DNA of 64,000 nt. Source: Nymphaea colorata (taxonomy: Eukaryota > Streptophyta > Magnoliopsida > Nymphaeales > Nymphaeaceae). Under the pieces are notes generated by a model that did not search any database, was not told the DNA's origin, and was given only the letters and a program-made list of their open reading frames with translations. The position numbers and the translations under genes were made by a program. Each line of letters starts with the position of its first letter. Within the stretch, counting starts at the first letter, position 1. Positions 48,180 to 59,680 of the stretch are shown in pieces. Location of the stretch: positions 22,337,703 to 22,401,702 of the forward strand of contig NC_045146.1 of the NCBI RefSeq assembly GCF_008831285.2, written 5' to 3'.

Positions 48180-48260
<81 letters not shown>
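48180..48260. repeat. AT microsatellite, about 80 bp
   Basis: An uninterrupted (AT)n run of about 40 units. Open frames across it reading Ile-Tyr repeats are artefacts. Confidence 0.95.
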
Positions 48261-48262
<2 letters not shown>

Positions 48263-49101
48263 CCGTCCCCATACATATGATATGTTTGTGTTGATGTATG
48301 TTTAATGAGGTTCTAGACAAGCTAGCTCATCGATAAGGCGCAGGAGTGAACTTTATTAATGATGTTGCGGATAAGAACGAAGAAAGGTAAAACACATGAC
48401 TGCTATTTCTAGACATAGTTGGCATATCTTGTCTAATCATTAGATCAGTCATGTGGTGCTGACACGCTCTTGCTAGGCTTTTTATTTATCGGGTAAATTA
48501 TACCAAACCCAAAATTGAACCCAAAAAAATGACACTGGTCAGCCTCCCTTAGTTTTTTGTCACTATTCGACCAGTTATGTTATGTTCCATGTTCAATTCT
48601 TAAACTATATACACTTGATTAATTTAAAGCTTCCAAATTAAACCAACCCTCAGATTTCAATTTCATATGAAATCATAAAACCTGCCAGTAGATTTTACAA
48701 GAACTTGAACACGTCTCACGACTATGGAGGTAGGGAATGAGTGGGTTTGAGGGTTTTAGGCCTCTGGTGAGCGAAAAAGTTTCGAAGGTATCCACCACAA
48801 TGAAGTAGATAAAGAAAAACATGTACTTTCAAAAGTGAAATAGATAAAGAAAGCATGTACTTTCAAAAGTCGGCAACTCTGACATTTTTATTTTCCGATA
48901 ACGAAGGCTGAGCCCTGGCCATCAACTCATGCCGACACATTATTACGATCGGTAGACAAAATTTACCGTCGTTAGATCTCGTATTTTAATGAAAAAACTG
49001 TTCAGGGAAGCTTTAGAATCGCAACTAAATAGCCAAAAAAGGGATATTGAAGTTCTTTTTAATTTGGACCTGGGCAGCTTGTCACTTCAGTGGCAGACTA
49101 G

Positions 49102-49609
49102 CACTATAAAAAGAGAGCTATATATAAATGCCGGAAAAAGAGAGCGTCAATAATGTCAGTGAAGCAGAGAAAGTAATTCCGCCAGTGAAGCATGTATCAC
49201 TAAAATTTCTCTCGAAGCATCAGTAAGAATCAAAAAGAGTGCGGTACCCTTTTTTGATGTTCTATGAAGCGTCTACCAACACACTAAATTACCAATTCCC
49301 AAGAGGTTGACATAATACATTAATTACTAACATCCTTGCATGTCAGAAATCAGCTGAACACATGACGCAAGTCCTCCACTTATTCCATGTCTGCTCGATC
49401 TTTTTCTAATGCCATGCTATATCACCAGTAAAGGCTTATCATCACCAATCTTTATTCAAATGTCAGTGATAGCTTGGCTGACATGATTTTTATTGACATT
49501 CTTCATGGCGTTAGAAGGAACGTCAGTAATTTTTTACTCATGTTTCTCTAAGATTTACTCACATTATTTTCACATCACAAAAATCTCTTTTCTTTTTTTT
49601 TCTGTAGTG
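49102..49609. mobile_element. CACTA-like non-autonomous element, 508 bp
   Basis: The left end reads CACTATAAAAAGAGAG. The right end ends in TTTCTGTAGTG, which on the opposite strand reads CACTACAGAAAAAAAA. Several copies of a subterminal motif close to GTCAGTGAAGC lie within (near 49158, 49182, 49463, 49522). Flanking triplets are TAG and TAA, so a 3-bp target duplication would have one mismatch. No coding capacity is seen. Confidence 0.5.
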
Positions 49610-51719
49610 TAAATTTTTAGTTGAGAGGCAAATATAAGAGCTTTGGACTGGGCCTAGGAGGCAGCTTGTATTACTAGTTGTAGCTTAATTATGCAAATGA
49701 GGGAGTCCATGTGACTAGCTACCCTAACATGCGCATCCCTAGCTCTACCACTACATCGCTTAGGGGTTATTTAGTGGCAACGACGTTTTAATCTTTACAC
49801 ATGTTTTGTGAATGTAACTAAAGATTGGGGTAGATTCGTTAAACACTTATTCTAGCACTCCATGAATACGATGGGATGCTTACATAGTGTTGCTACTGCC
49901 AAACGATCTCTCAATGTCCATGATATGCTTGCATGATCGGTACAGGGACTGCCAAGGAAGCGGAAAACGTTTTCCTCCGTCAATTTCTGAAATCTGATTA
50001 AAGGCTAAGAAAGAAGAATAATACTAAGCTGCAAATTATAGGGAAAAAATGGGATGATATTGTGTGGCAAAATCCAGATTCAAATCTCACTCTACTTTTC
50101 CACATCCAAAGATTCCTCTACACCCAATTAAAGAGAAGGGAGCTGGACAACCCACTTCACTACAATAGGAACCGTTTAGGGCACTTCATTTGTGGGTCCA
50201 TGCCTAAGAATAACCCTTAAAGGACTCCAAACAAAAGGCCCCTTAAAGAGCACCAAAACAAAAGACAAGTTTGGCTTATATTATACAAAAGAATGAATAG
50301 TACATGCACCAAATGCGCCACATAACAGGAAGCCCTTTAGAATAATATTGAGACATGACATTCCACAAGATGGCAGCATCAATGATGCATGGTCCTTTGA
50401 AACACCCCAAGGTGTCACTCTCTCCATGGAAAATGGACAAACAGCTCCTTGCTGGCTCCCTCATCTCCCCTCTCAACTCAATCCATGAGTTTGTGGAGCG
50501 GCATCTAGTGATATAGCAGTGCTTCTTCTCAACTTTCAGTTTTTCTTTCAATTTGAATCAATGGCAGGGATTAGTTGGAAGAGTGAAGTGCATGGCACAT
50601 GGAGAGTTGCCAGACAAAAATGGCAGGAAACGACTTCTGTGTATGAAGAGATTTTGATTGTTATGAGTGGAAATTTTGGGGTCGTGTCTAAGTTTTCAGC
50701 TTGGTGTTAATGGAAACTGGTTAGGCATTTGCCGGGCATGTGCTCAGGGGTATAGGACATTTAGTAAACTTTTCACAAGGTTTATAGATTGAAATTTGAT
50801 TTTATGAACCCAGAGAGTTTTTTGGCCGATCGATTCTTTGCATAGTAGAACTCCTCTGTTTGCGTGAAATGGAGAAGTTTTTAGGAATTCGGTTGCTCTT
50901 AAAGTAAGTCGCAAGTTTGTTACTTGGACGGCAACAGATGCACTGTTTCTGTTTCGGATATTTTTCTTGTTTCATCTCTCATTGCGCGGGGAAGAAGCTT
51001 CGGATAGAAAATCTTCAACGTCGACGAACACCTAATCAATAATCAGAACCGAGAGCATTAAATCCTCGGAGAGAAAACAGCAAGAATTATACATGAAAGA
51101 ACATTGGAGAGGATTCAAAATCAAAAGTAAATCACAAATAAGGGCAAAGTCCGGTAGTCTACATTCGAAACAAAAGCACAGAGGCTGGGCAGTCAAAAGA
51201 AAAAAAAAAAATCAACCTCAGATTAAGAAATCAGATCAGATTCAAACTAAAGAAATGATATTCGATCAGAGTAGAATTTAGCTTTAAACAAAGTCCTAAC
51301 GCTTTTACATTCTGAAAATCGGCCAGATATGGTTCGAAATTCAGATTCGGATCCACAAAAGTCAGATTCAGATCAGATTCAAATTGTGAAACCAAGTTTC
51401 AGATTCAGATGCAACTTTCTTCGTTCTTATTCAAATCTGAATATGTACTGAATATGAGAAAAAATGGATTATAGTTAAGTATGCAATTATTTGACACCCT
51501 ACAAATGGATTCAGATTCAAAAGCAAAACGAAACAGAGTTGAAGAGAGAGAAGGAGATGCTGACAACATCATCCAGCAAAGGGTGGGATAAATGTGCCTC
51601 ATCTTCAGCTGGAGTGCTGCAAATTGGCAAACCGCTTTCTAGAAAAGCCAAAGGTAAACTTGTCATGTTCGCAACCTAACTCTTGTTTCACTCCAATTAT
51701 ATTGAAGGTGGTGAGTGTA

Positions 51720-51720
<1 letters not shown>

Positions 51721-51783
<63 letters not shown>
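51721..51783. repeat. AT microsatellite, about 62 bp
   Basis: An uninterrupted (AT)n run of about 31 units. Confidence 0.95.
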
Positions 51784-51786
<3 letters not shown>

Positions 51787-52169
51787 CTAGATATACAGGG
51801 CATCAATGGACTAGAGAAGAGAGGTCCTTTAGATATATAACTAGTGGCATCAATGAACTAGCTGTCTTTTCCAATGCAAAGTTGTGTGAAGAGAACCCAC
51901 CAAAGTTTTTGGAACAGGTCGGAGTTGACAACCGAAGGGACTACACATTTATCATCCCATGCATGCTGCATCTGCTTGTCCCCGTTCGTTCGGATAAGCT
52001 TCAAGTGCCTCCTCCTCGTCTCCCGTCACCCCTCGACAAAGTCAGTATCCCCATTCTTTCCCTTCAATTAATTTGTGGTGCCAAACGACGACCGGCGCCT
52101 AGAGGCATGACTAGCTACGACACTTAAAAAGACCTCTTACAGCCTAAAATGCTAATTCACATGCAATAT

Positions 52170-52350
52170 CACTTTGAGGGATATAGTGTAATTGGTAAGG
52201 TTGGTGAGTTCATAAAGTTGAATCGTCAGTTTGATTTTCTGATAGTTTGATTTTCTGATAGGTGCTGTTGGTTTGATTCTCATAGGTGCTACTTTACTTC
52301 TTTAAACTATAAATGATTACAAACATTACTTTAACGTTGATTGGAGCAAC
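52170..52350 (+). repeat. SINE-like segment
   Basis: The segment 'gtgtaattggtaaggttggtgag' followed by 'tcagtttgattttc' and 'tttaaactataaatg' resembles the tRNA-promoter-like tail of the repeats at 35690-35770 and 36200-36290, which share 'gatt(c/t)' boxes and 'tttaaactataaatg'. A short internal duplication of 'tttgattttctgatag' is present. Confidence 0.4.
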
Positions 52351-55300
52351 CATAAAATCATCCAAATCTCAAAGCAACTTTGGACCCAAAAATGGGAAAA
52401 AGAGAGGAAAAGATAACAGTCTTAACCTCTCACAAACTTTCTATAGAGTCATCCACTGGCATATTTAAAGGTAAAAAGTAAGCCATCGAACCATTTTCGA
52501 AGGAAGATAGGTGGCGCTTTTGCCCTAGACAGACAGCTCTCTAAAGATATATGTTCAAAATTCACCGTTGTAAAAGTGGAGGGTAGACAGGATCAAGATA
52601 TATCACAGCAAATGATTTAAGAATATCTGATTTGTTAGTAAGATTACACGTCAAATCCACGTGCCTTGCTAGTCAGATTTTGGCTTTAACGAAGACAACC
52701 TGCACGGTGTAGATGAAGACCTCCACCAGGCATTTAGTAGAATATGGGATGAAAGAGACTTCTATGAATAGTGTCACCCTGGTCTCCTGGTTGGTAACAT
52801 TACTAACATATGGACATAACTCAAACTGATAAGTTCTCGCCTTTTTAGAAAGAGAGATTAGTTTAGTCCCTAAAATGTCTGAATCCGTCTTGTTAAATAT
52901 TAACCAATGGTCAGTTATTTTTGTTCTCATTCATGGAGGACGAAACTCTATTTGTTAATTTTTTTAGTATTAAATGTCTTTTCATGAATAAAGAATGCAT
53001 CCATAAAGCGTGAGATGTTACAGGCAATTGAAACAATATTGGGTGTTACTGTTGCCAACAGCATTTTAGATAGGGTTTGATAACTCGAATTCCCCATTAA
53101 CGGGCATGGCTGGAACCCGGCGCTATTCATTCAAGTAACTCCGACCAGCTGGACCCACCCGGATTTGGTGGTGGTTGTGGGTCCAGGCTAATTGTGCAGG
53201 GCCCTTCACTCAGAAATTTAGTTTTGTATCAAAGATTATGAGGAATCTTTAAGAAGGTCATTGATGAAAAGATTATCCTGATTCTTAACCTTTTTAAGGT
53301 TGGAACTGAAACTGCTAAAAAAAAGATTGAAATCTGTTGAACCAGGGGCCCGAGTATAGGAGTGAATCAGATTGTTATAGTGGCATATCTGGTTGGCTTG
53401 AGTATTGTGCTAAAGAATCATTTTTAATTTAAAATGTTATTCATCTAGGTAGTAAAAAGTATACGTTTAGAAGCAGCCGTAAACTTTTAAGTTTTAAAGA
53501 GGGTAGGATTTTATGAACTGTATCAAATGATAAAAAGACCGGTAGGCGGCAGGAGGTGAGTCGCTCATTTTCGTTTATTTTGAGCTTGCCCGAGTGCCAC
53601 ATCCTCTGTCAAACAGCGGATATCTTGTCCGGTCTTCGTCGGTCAAAAGCAAGCAAATAGCTTTTTCCATTCCTTTTTTTTTTTTCTTTTTTCCCCTTTA
53701 GCCTTGATAATTACATTCCACCTTCCGACCAATATACAAAAAAAGATGTCGTCAATGATGAAGGTGGACAAATCCAGGAGGCCGGATCATGGTATAATAA
53801 TACAAACCCCACCAATGTGTCCCAAAGGCGGTTGGCTTCACCACCACTCCAGTGAAAACAATCAAGCCAAGCTCGTGAATCTTCGGTCTCAAACACGGGA
53901 TATCGTTCGTATGACATTGATGGTGCCATCCCAACGCGTTTAATCTTAGGGTTTATAAATAAGAGCAGGCCAGGCAAGGCTCTGTCAGGACTTCTCCCGT
54001 TCTCCACTCATCCCCAAAGTCACACTTAGGCTTGCAAAAAAACTGATGTAAATGTTGTTTCCCTGTCCCGACCCTGTGTATACAACTCGCTACATCTACC
54101 AGCTAATCCCTCTCCGTCTCTTTCTTTTAAACAAGATTAAAAAAAGCAGTGCGAAGCCTGCAGTAATTAAGTTCATACAACAAACATGCACCAAAGAAAC
54201 ATTGGAGCATCTTGGGTATTTTCTGAAAATGGAACGGAAGTTTTGGAGTTGCATACACAGCATCATATCGCATAAGTACAAGTCCCTGCGAGTGGCTGGT
54301 AGAAAGCTAGTCTTTGACTCGATTCTCACAGGCATCAATAGACTCCACAAGACATACGGGGCAAAAACCCTCAAGGCCAAAAGGAAGGATGGGGAGGGAA
54401 TCTTTGGCTTCTAGTTTGTCATCTGAACAACGCTTTGGTGGGATCTACACCCAAGGCAATGAATTGGACGGATGGAACTCGTGCAGTCGTGTTTGCTAAA
54501 AAGACAAACCTCTCTCTCTGCACAGGAACCCCTTTGAATGGATGTGGAGAAGTAGGTTGTACCGACGTCCTGTTCCTTTCTGTGACCCCCGCGGCCCACA
54601 TTCTTCCTCCTTGTTTTTCTCTTTATTTTGCCTTCTCTACTTTGTTGTTTTCTCTGCTATTTTGTGGGTCTCCTGTCTCGAAGTCGGCCATTCGTTATCT
54701 CGTTTCGCTGTTCTCAGGCGAAAATTTTGGACCTCTACTTGGTTAATTATTTCTTGGCAGAAGCAGCTTTCGTTTCCTATTTTTCCTGACCATGAAATAT
54801 CCTGATTTTTAATGTTCTAGAAAGTGCAAATTCTTGTTTGTCTATGTCCGGGACAGGTTCTATCCCAACATGACGTGATGTCCCCAAATTGCCATTACCT
54901 TTACTTTTATCCCCTGCAGCAGCCATAAAACGGGACACAAAAACTTCAGTATTCCTCTTGCTTTCATTTTTTCCCATCTTTTAAGCAGATTTAAAGAAAA
55001 TTTCTGACTGCCAACGTTGATTGGCTGCTTCTACCTGGCAAACAGCTTGAGGTTTCACTGCTTCTTAAAGAGTAACAATCTTCAACGTTATGGCAACCAA
55101 GAGTGACTGTAATATAATGAGCTTCAAAACCATGATGGCTTATCAGCTTGATTATCAAGTTAATTACATCTAGAATGACATAAGCAGAAATCTTGTATTT
55201 ACTTGTAAATGTTATTTATAGAGCTTTTCATGTTTTCCGATAATTTTTATATAATCCTGGTTTGAGTCCGAACCAGTAGAAGAAAGCACTAAATGACTGT

Positions 55301-56421
55301 CCAACGTAGATTTGGACACCATCGTGGACAAAGACCTTTAATTAATTTGGAAAAAGACCTGACCTTAGCACTTGCTCGGTTTCGAACCTCGTTGTCAATC
55401 CCTCAATCATTCTCAAACCGATCGACCAATTAAGGCAAGTTCTTGCTACTTGCACACCTGGAGCCTTTTATAATATTTGATCCCGCACTTGTTGTCTCCA
55501 TGATAATGAAAGCGGGTTACACATCACCATTATCCGATTCTTTTCAACTTTTCTGGATTTCTTGGTGTACAGTTTCTCACTTTTTTGGATTAGCGAGAGA
55601 TAAGATCATACTTTTTGGTTGAGCTGGAGGTGAGATTTTGAGAGAGAAGCTTCCATCCAACCCTTCTCTATATGAAATGTAGGACCTGGGTGCCGCCCAA
55701 TTAACACGTTAGCGACTCCTTTTTTGCAGTACAAATGATTGATGATGCCCCTAAGATTCAAAACGAAAACGGGCGTATAGTAACTTCTACCTTAACTATT
55801 GTACCAACTCCCTCGTGAACTAGATAACATCATACTCTTAATGTGTAATTAGATGATGATCTCGATTAACTCGATGGAACTTCACACATGACCCAGTAAA
55901 TGGACAACCCTAATTCATTCAGATTAGTGAGTTTGCCAGGACGTTAATGGTTCGGATTAGGTTATGATAGCTATTGATTTGACTCATAATAAGCTTCAAA
56001 GTACATACAATAATATTAAACTGTATTTATTATAGTTTAGGTGTCCCTACAAATCAGATATCAATGAGACTCAAGGAAAATTTTTACCATCTTTCTCCCC
56101 TCTAAAATCTAGATGTAGTTGATACGTTTGAACCGTTGGCATCTTAGGCAAGCAGCCTGCAATATAAGTCTGGAAATGTTCGTGTCACCGTTGTGATATT
56201 AATCACAACACCAGGCTGCTTTTTTCGCGTAAATTTGAAAACAATTTGAGGGTGCTTGAGTAATGATGCTCTCCATTTTGTTTTTTTCCGTCGTCTTTTC
56301 TCCTTCCTCGCCGCTAAAAAGAAAAATAATAATACTAATGAACGTGAAACAAAAAAAAAAAAAGAAAAATTGAAGACTGAAAAAGGTCCTCCAAGTATCA
56401 GAACGCCTCGTGCAAGTTGTT

Positions 56422-56440
56422 GGATATCCCGCGAATATCC
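56422..56440 (+). promoter_or_regulatory. Two adjacent P1BS elements (PHR1-binding sites)
   Basis: GGATATCC (56422-56429) and GAATATCC (56433-56440) both fit the P1BS consensus GNATATNC. They start 11 bp apart, about one helical turn, and lie about 125-140 bp upstream of the TATA box of the SPX-MFS gene. PHR1-type MYB factors bind this motif to activate phosphate-starvation genes. Binding here is inferred. Confidence 0.7.
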
Positions 56441-56564
56441 TGAAATTCCTTGTTTTAAAATGTAATGAAATCTTGTTCTTTTGTGAAAAATCCCGTTTGG
56501 GAGTTTCCCGTAAACCACGGAAAGCTCTCTTCCAGACGGCCACGATCCACGAGCTCCAAGATCG

Positions 56565-56572
56565 TATATATA
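56565..56572 (+). promoter_or_regulatory. TATA box of the SPX-MFS gene
   Basis: TATATATA in the context ATCGTATATATATG. Transcription would start near 56600, followed by a CT-rich leader. Confidence 0.5.
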
Positions 56573-56599
56573 TGTACATGTGCAAGGCCTCACATGATA

Positions 56600-56961
56600 C
56601 TGATGCCATATAACGTGGACTGCTAGCCTCAGTCTCTGAGCGCCATTTCCCCGCACTACAAGAGATCTCGTTTCTCAGGAAGCTTACTCTCTCTCTCTCG
56701 CTGAGAATCTGAAGAGGCAGGAGAGTTGTCCGGGCTTCGGGTGAGAGCGCTAGAGCAGACTCCGTCGTCAGGTGCAGGGGAGGAAATCGTTCTTCTCTTT
56801 GGAGTTCCGATCGCGCCTCTTCCTCTTGCCCAGAGAGATTGAAGCCCTATGAGTTCGTCGACATATCTTGCATGGCGCCGGTTTCTCTCGTCCTCTTCCT
56901 TCTCGTGAACGGAGGGAGCTCCTCGTCTTGTTTTGTTCCTGCTGGAGATTCCGGAACTGCG
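56600..56961 (+). other. First leader exon of the SPX-MFS gene with two upstream ORFs
   Basis: A GC-richer stretch with CT repeats ends at the donor GCG|GTGAGT (56961/56962). It contains two overlapping upstream ATGs. The one at 56849 opens a 19-codon ORF ending in TGA at 56908. The one at 56872 stays open to the exon end and, if spliced to 58403, continues to TGA at 58457-58459 for about 48 codons. The second would begin with a hydrophobic signal-like stretch (MAPVSLVLFLLV). The exon model is inferred. Confidence 0.5.
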
Positions 56962-58402
56962 GTGAGTGTCGGTCTCCCGGGTGAATTCTTGAGGCGTGAT
57001 GCTTTAGTTTTGGATAGAACGAGCGAATCTCGAGTTGAAGGCCCTAAGCGTTTCGTTCGGCGTCTGTTTTTCCGAATCTGAACGTTCTGTTTTCTGATCT
57101 TTTTGGTTTTCGGCGATGGGACGAGATTTCGAACTTTTCGGTCTTTTGAGAAGTTGTTCTAACTTGTTAATCTTTTGATTTCGTTGAATCGATTACTTTT
57201 CCGCGGGAAAGGAAATTTTAGACTTGGAAGATCTTGTAGGATTCAGTCCGAATCTCATTCTCGTCGTACATGGCTTTGGTTCTTCTGCATGCTGATTCTT
57301 TGATGCACTTTGCGTCATTCATCATGCACATTTCTGTTCAAGCTTGCTTCATGAATAAAATCAGTGAAGCTAATATTAAAAACATATCTCCTGAACCACG
57401 GGAATTTCTGGAATGATGAAAAATTCCACGCTTCCAATTTCTTCTGATCCTAAGAACATGGTTTCAGTTCCAGTTTTAGCGGAAAGGTCCAGAGACCTCA
57501 TTCCGCTTCAGATGTTCGAACTATCCTTTTGCGATACTCTTCCAGCGGCAACGGAATATGCTTTGATGCTCGCGTTTGACAACTGACGTCCTTGAGAAAA
57601 CCTGAAAACCGGAACCAGTTCTCTGTTGTTCGTTGGGATCTACTCTGTTATTTTCTTCCATTTCACGTGAATTACGCCTAACTCTGTCCGCTGTTTCCAT
57701 TAGTGTCCTACTGTCTTCTCTGTACTAGTGTGCTAACTGGTTTTGCTCGTTTTTTTGGGCTTGGGAGGTTGCGTTATTGCTTCCAGTTTTTTGTCTCATT
57801 GGTTGACGCTCTGCAACCCGATCTTTTGTCTCCTCTTTTGATGGATATTTCTTCCTGTACATAGTATATTTTCGCAATAAAGAGCAGGGAGCTCATCCCG
57901 CAGCAACCTTTTCCTTGGTTGTCCGTTGCCTTCGCCAAATGTGGAGGCATTCTATTGAAGAAAAAAAGCCAGTGAACCCTTCATCTTAAAGAAGTCTGAA
58001 AATTTTATTTGGATCTTAGCCAATTTCCAAAAATTCCAAAAGAATTTCAGTACAATAATGGTTTATAGACATTATTTTCTTGTGGATATAAGACACTTGC
58101 TAATTGACATCCAGAGAGATTCTTTTGTCATCCTCTGTTTGCTGTACATTTGGATTTGTTTAGCGTTAATGAACCTTTTTCAGATTGGAGAAATCGTTCT
58201 TGGAAAGTTGTGTGGGACTATTGCAAGTGCTTTCTCGTTCGTGGGTGCTCATTCTGCCATGTTGCTTCCGAATTGATATTAAAAGTCTAATTATTGCAAG
58301 GTCAGAATCTGAATTTGCTCTGGCATCGGTGACCTTCAATTTAAGATGTTCAGCTTAAATATGACATTTTCAGCAGTTTTTTCTCCTTTTTTCTTTTTCC
58401 AG

Positions 58403-58489
58403 ATCATACAATGCTTTGAGCTGATTTGTTGGGGATACGCTAAAGCAACCAGAGATTGATAAAAGAAGCTTGTTGATGATCATCTAAAA
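58403..58489 (+). other. Second leader exon of the SPX-MFS gene
   Basis: An 87-nt segment lies between a strong polypyrimidine acceptor (TTCTTTTTCCAG, ending 58402) and a donor AAAA|GTAAGG (58490). It contains the miR827-like site and short ATG-TGA and ATG-TAA reading frames, so it is untranslated with respect to the transporter. The next acceptor is GCATGCAG at 59661, 19 nt before the start codon. Confidence 0.6.
58467..58487 (+). promoter_or_regulatory. miR827 target site in the 5' UTR
   Basis: This 21-nt segment is the reverse complement of Arabidopsis miR827 as I recall it, except at miRNA positions 9 and 19. It lies in an untranslated exon of an SPX-MFS gene, the place where miR827 is known to target PHT5/SPX-MFS transcripts in rice and many other angiosperms. 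The position-9 mismatch could weaken slicing unless the lineage's own miR827 compensates. Confidence 0.75.
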
Positions 58490-58709
58490 GTAAGGGGCTC
58501 TGTAGCTCAGCGTTACACAAGCAACAGGCGTTCGTATCAGCACAAACTGAACGAGTGAACAATTTATCCCTCAGGTTTTCAATGTAAATTTGATACTGGA
58601 ATCTACGCTCATGCACTATAGTATTTTCCTCGTGGTTTCAACGATATACCTATTGCTTCGTCCGACTCTTCCAGTTTTTTGTTGTCAAATGACTTTTAGT
58701 GCGGTTGAA

Positions 58710-58835
58710 CGCCTTAGGTCTTACAGATACGGGAGCCTATGGATCAACTCGGTTATTCAAAACCAGATCAAACGCCTTAGGTCTTACAGATACGGGAGCC
58801 TATGGATCAACTCGGTTATTCAAAACCAGATCAAA
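58710..58835. repeat. Perfect 63-bp tandem duplication
   Basis: Units 58710-58772 and 58773-58835 are identical and begin CGCCTTAGGTC. They lie in the second leader intron of the SPX-MFS gene. The open frame with a repeated 21-residue block across it is a by-product of the 63-bp period. Confidence 0.95.
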
Positions 58836-59680
58836 CATCCCATCAATCTCAGAGATGACAGAAAACTGTCGTTCTCAGGCTTGTTCATGCAAGGGCACCC
58901 AGTGGTGCTGCTCCCATTTTTTTGTGTGGGGAACTATCTCCGTGTTAAAAGGACGAGATGAAGCTTAATTAAGCTATAATCATTTTTCTCTGACATGGCA
59001 TGTGCTGCAGCTGTCCGAATTTAGGCACTAACAGAGTAACAGGCAACTTTTTGGATTTGATGCTTATACGGTCTCCTTTCTTTCCATGCATTCGTTTAAG
59101 ACCCCAGATTGGAGTCGCCAAAATCAATGCTTATAACGTCTCGCCAAGACGTCCACTGTCATCGTGCACATGAGGTCGCTTGACCGTACGCATTTATTGG
59201 TAATAGTTTCATGTATTCCTGAATCTTGAATGCTTGACTGCTTGAGAAGTTGCATAGGTATCAACTGGAAGTGGAGTGATATATGCAGCAGAGGGCACTC
59301 AGCGACTCATCATCTATTGTCATTGTTCATTTTTTTACGACATGAAGAAACAAAAAGCTCTGCCCCACATCTTAGTGTCCAAAGACAGGAGGGGTGAAGG
59401 GAGGTTCATTCTGGTGTCCCCTTCAGTCAGAATTGGGCCTGACTATCACTAGCCAATATAATAATGATTTCTCTCGTGCCTTTTCCATGTTCATGTTTCG
59501 ATATCGTGGTGCCGAGGGTGTCTGTTCTTTGTAATTGCTGTGCCTATTGTCCATCTTGATGAAAAACGCTTCTGCCAGAAACTTTTGCAATAACACTACA
59601 ATCGACTTAGTTGCCAAGTGTTACTTGAACATTTATTATGTCTTGTGCTTGTTGCATGCAGTTCATCCTTTTCCAACAAA

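Larger units (their letters stand above)
45100..56400. other. Long gene-poor intergenic region
   Basis: No gene is supported across 11 kb. It contains GA repeats (about 45548-45568), old hAT-like sequence (46705-47010), AT runs (47443-47460), a 'ggcctgggc'-rich segment (47850-47965) related to 20229-20520, two long AT microsatellites, a CACTA-like element (49102-49609) and a SINE-like segment near 52170-52350. A TATA-like TTTATAAATA at about 53953 is followed by short open frames to 54750 with no recognisable product. Confidence 0.5.

Noticed and set aside
48090-48320. Ile-Tyr repeat proteins on both strands
   Set aside because: Artefact of the AT microsatellite. The same applies to the frame crossing 51721-51783.
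53953-54750. TATA-like motif followed by several 60-120-codon frames
   Set aside because: No family resemblance, frames overlap on both strands, and no conserved splice pattern was found. A non-coding RNA cannot be excluded.
58495-58560. 'gctctgtagctcagcgtt' resembling the 5' half of a tRNA
   Set aside because: The B-box-like part is degenerate and no stems pair. It lies just after the leader exon donor.
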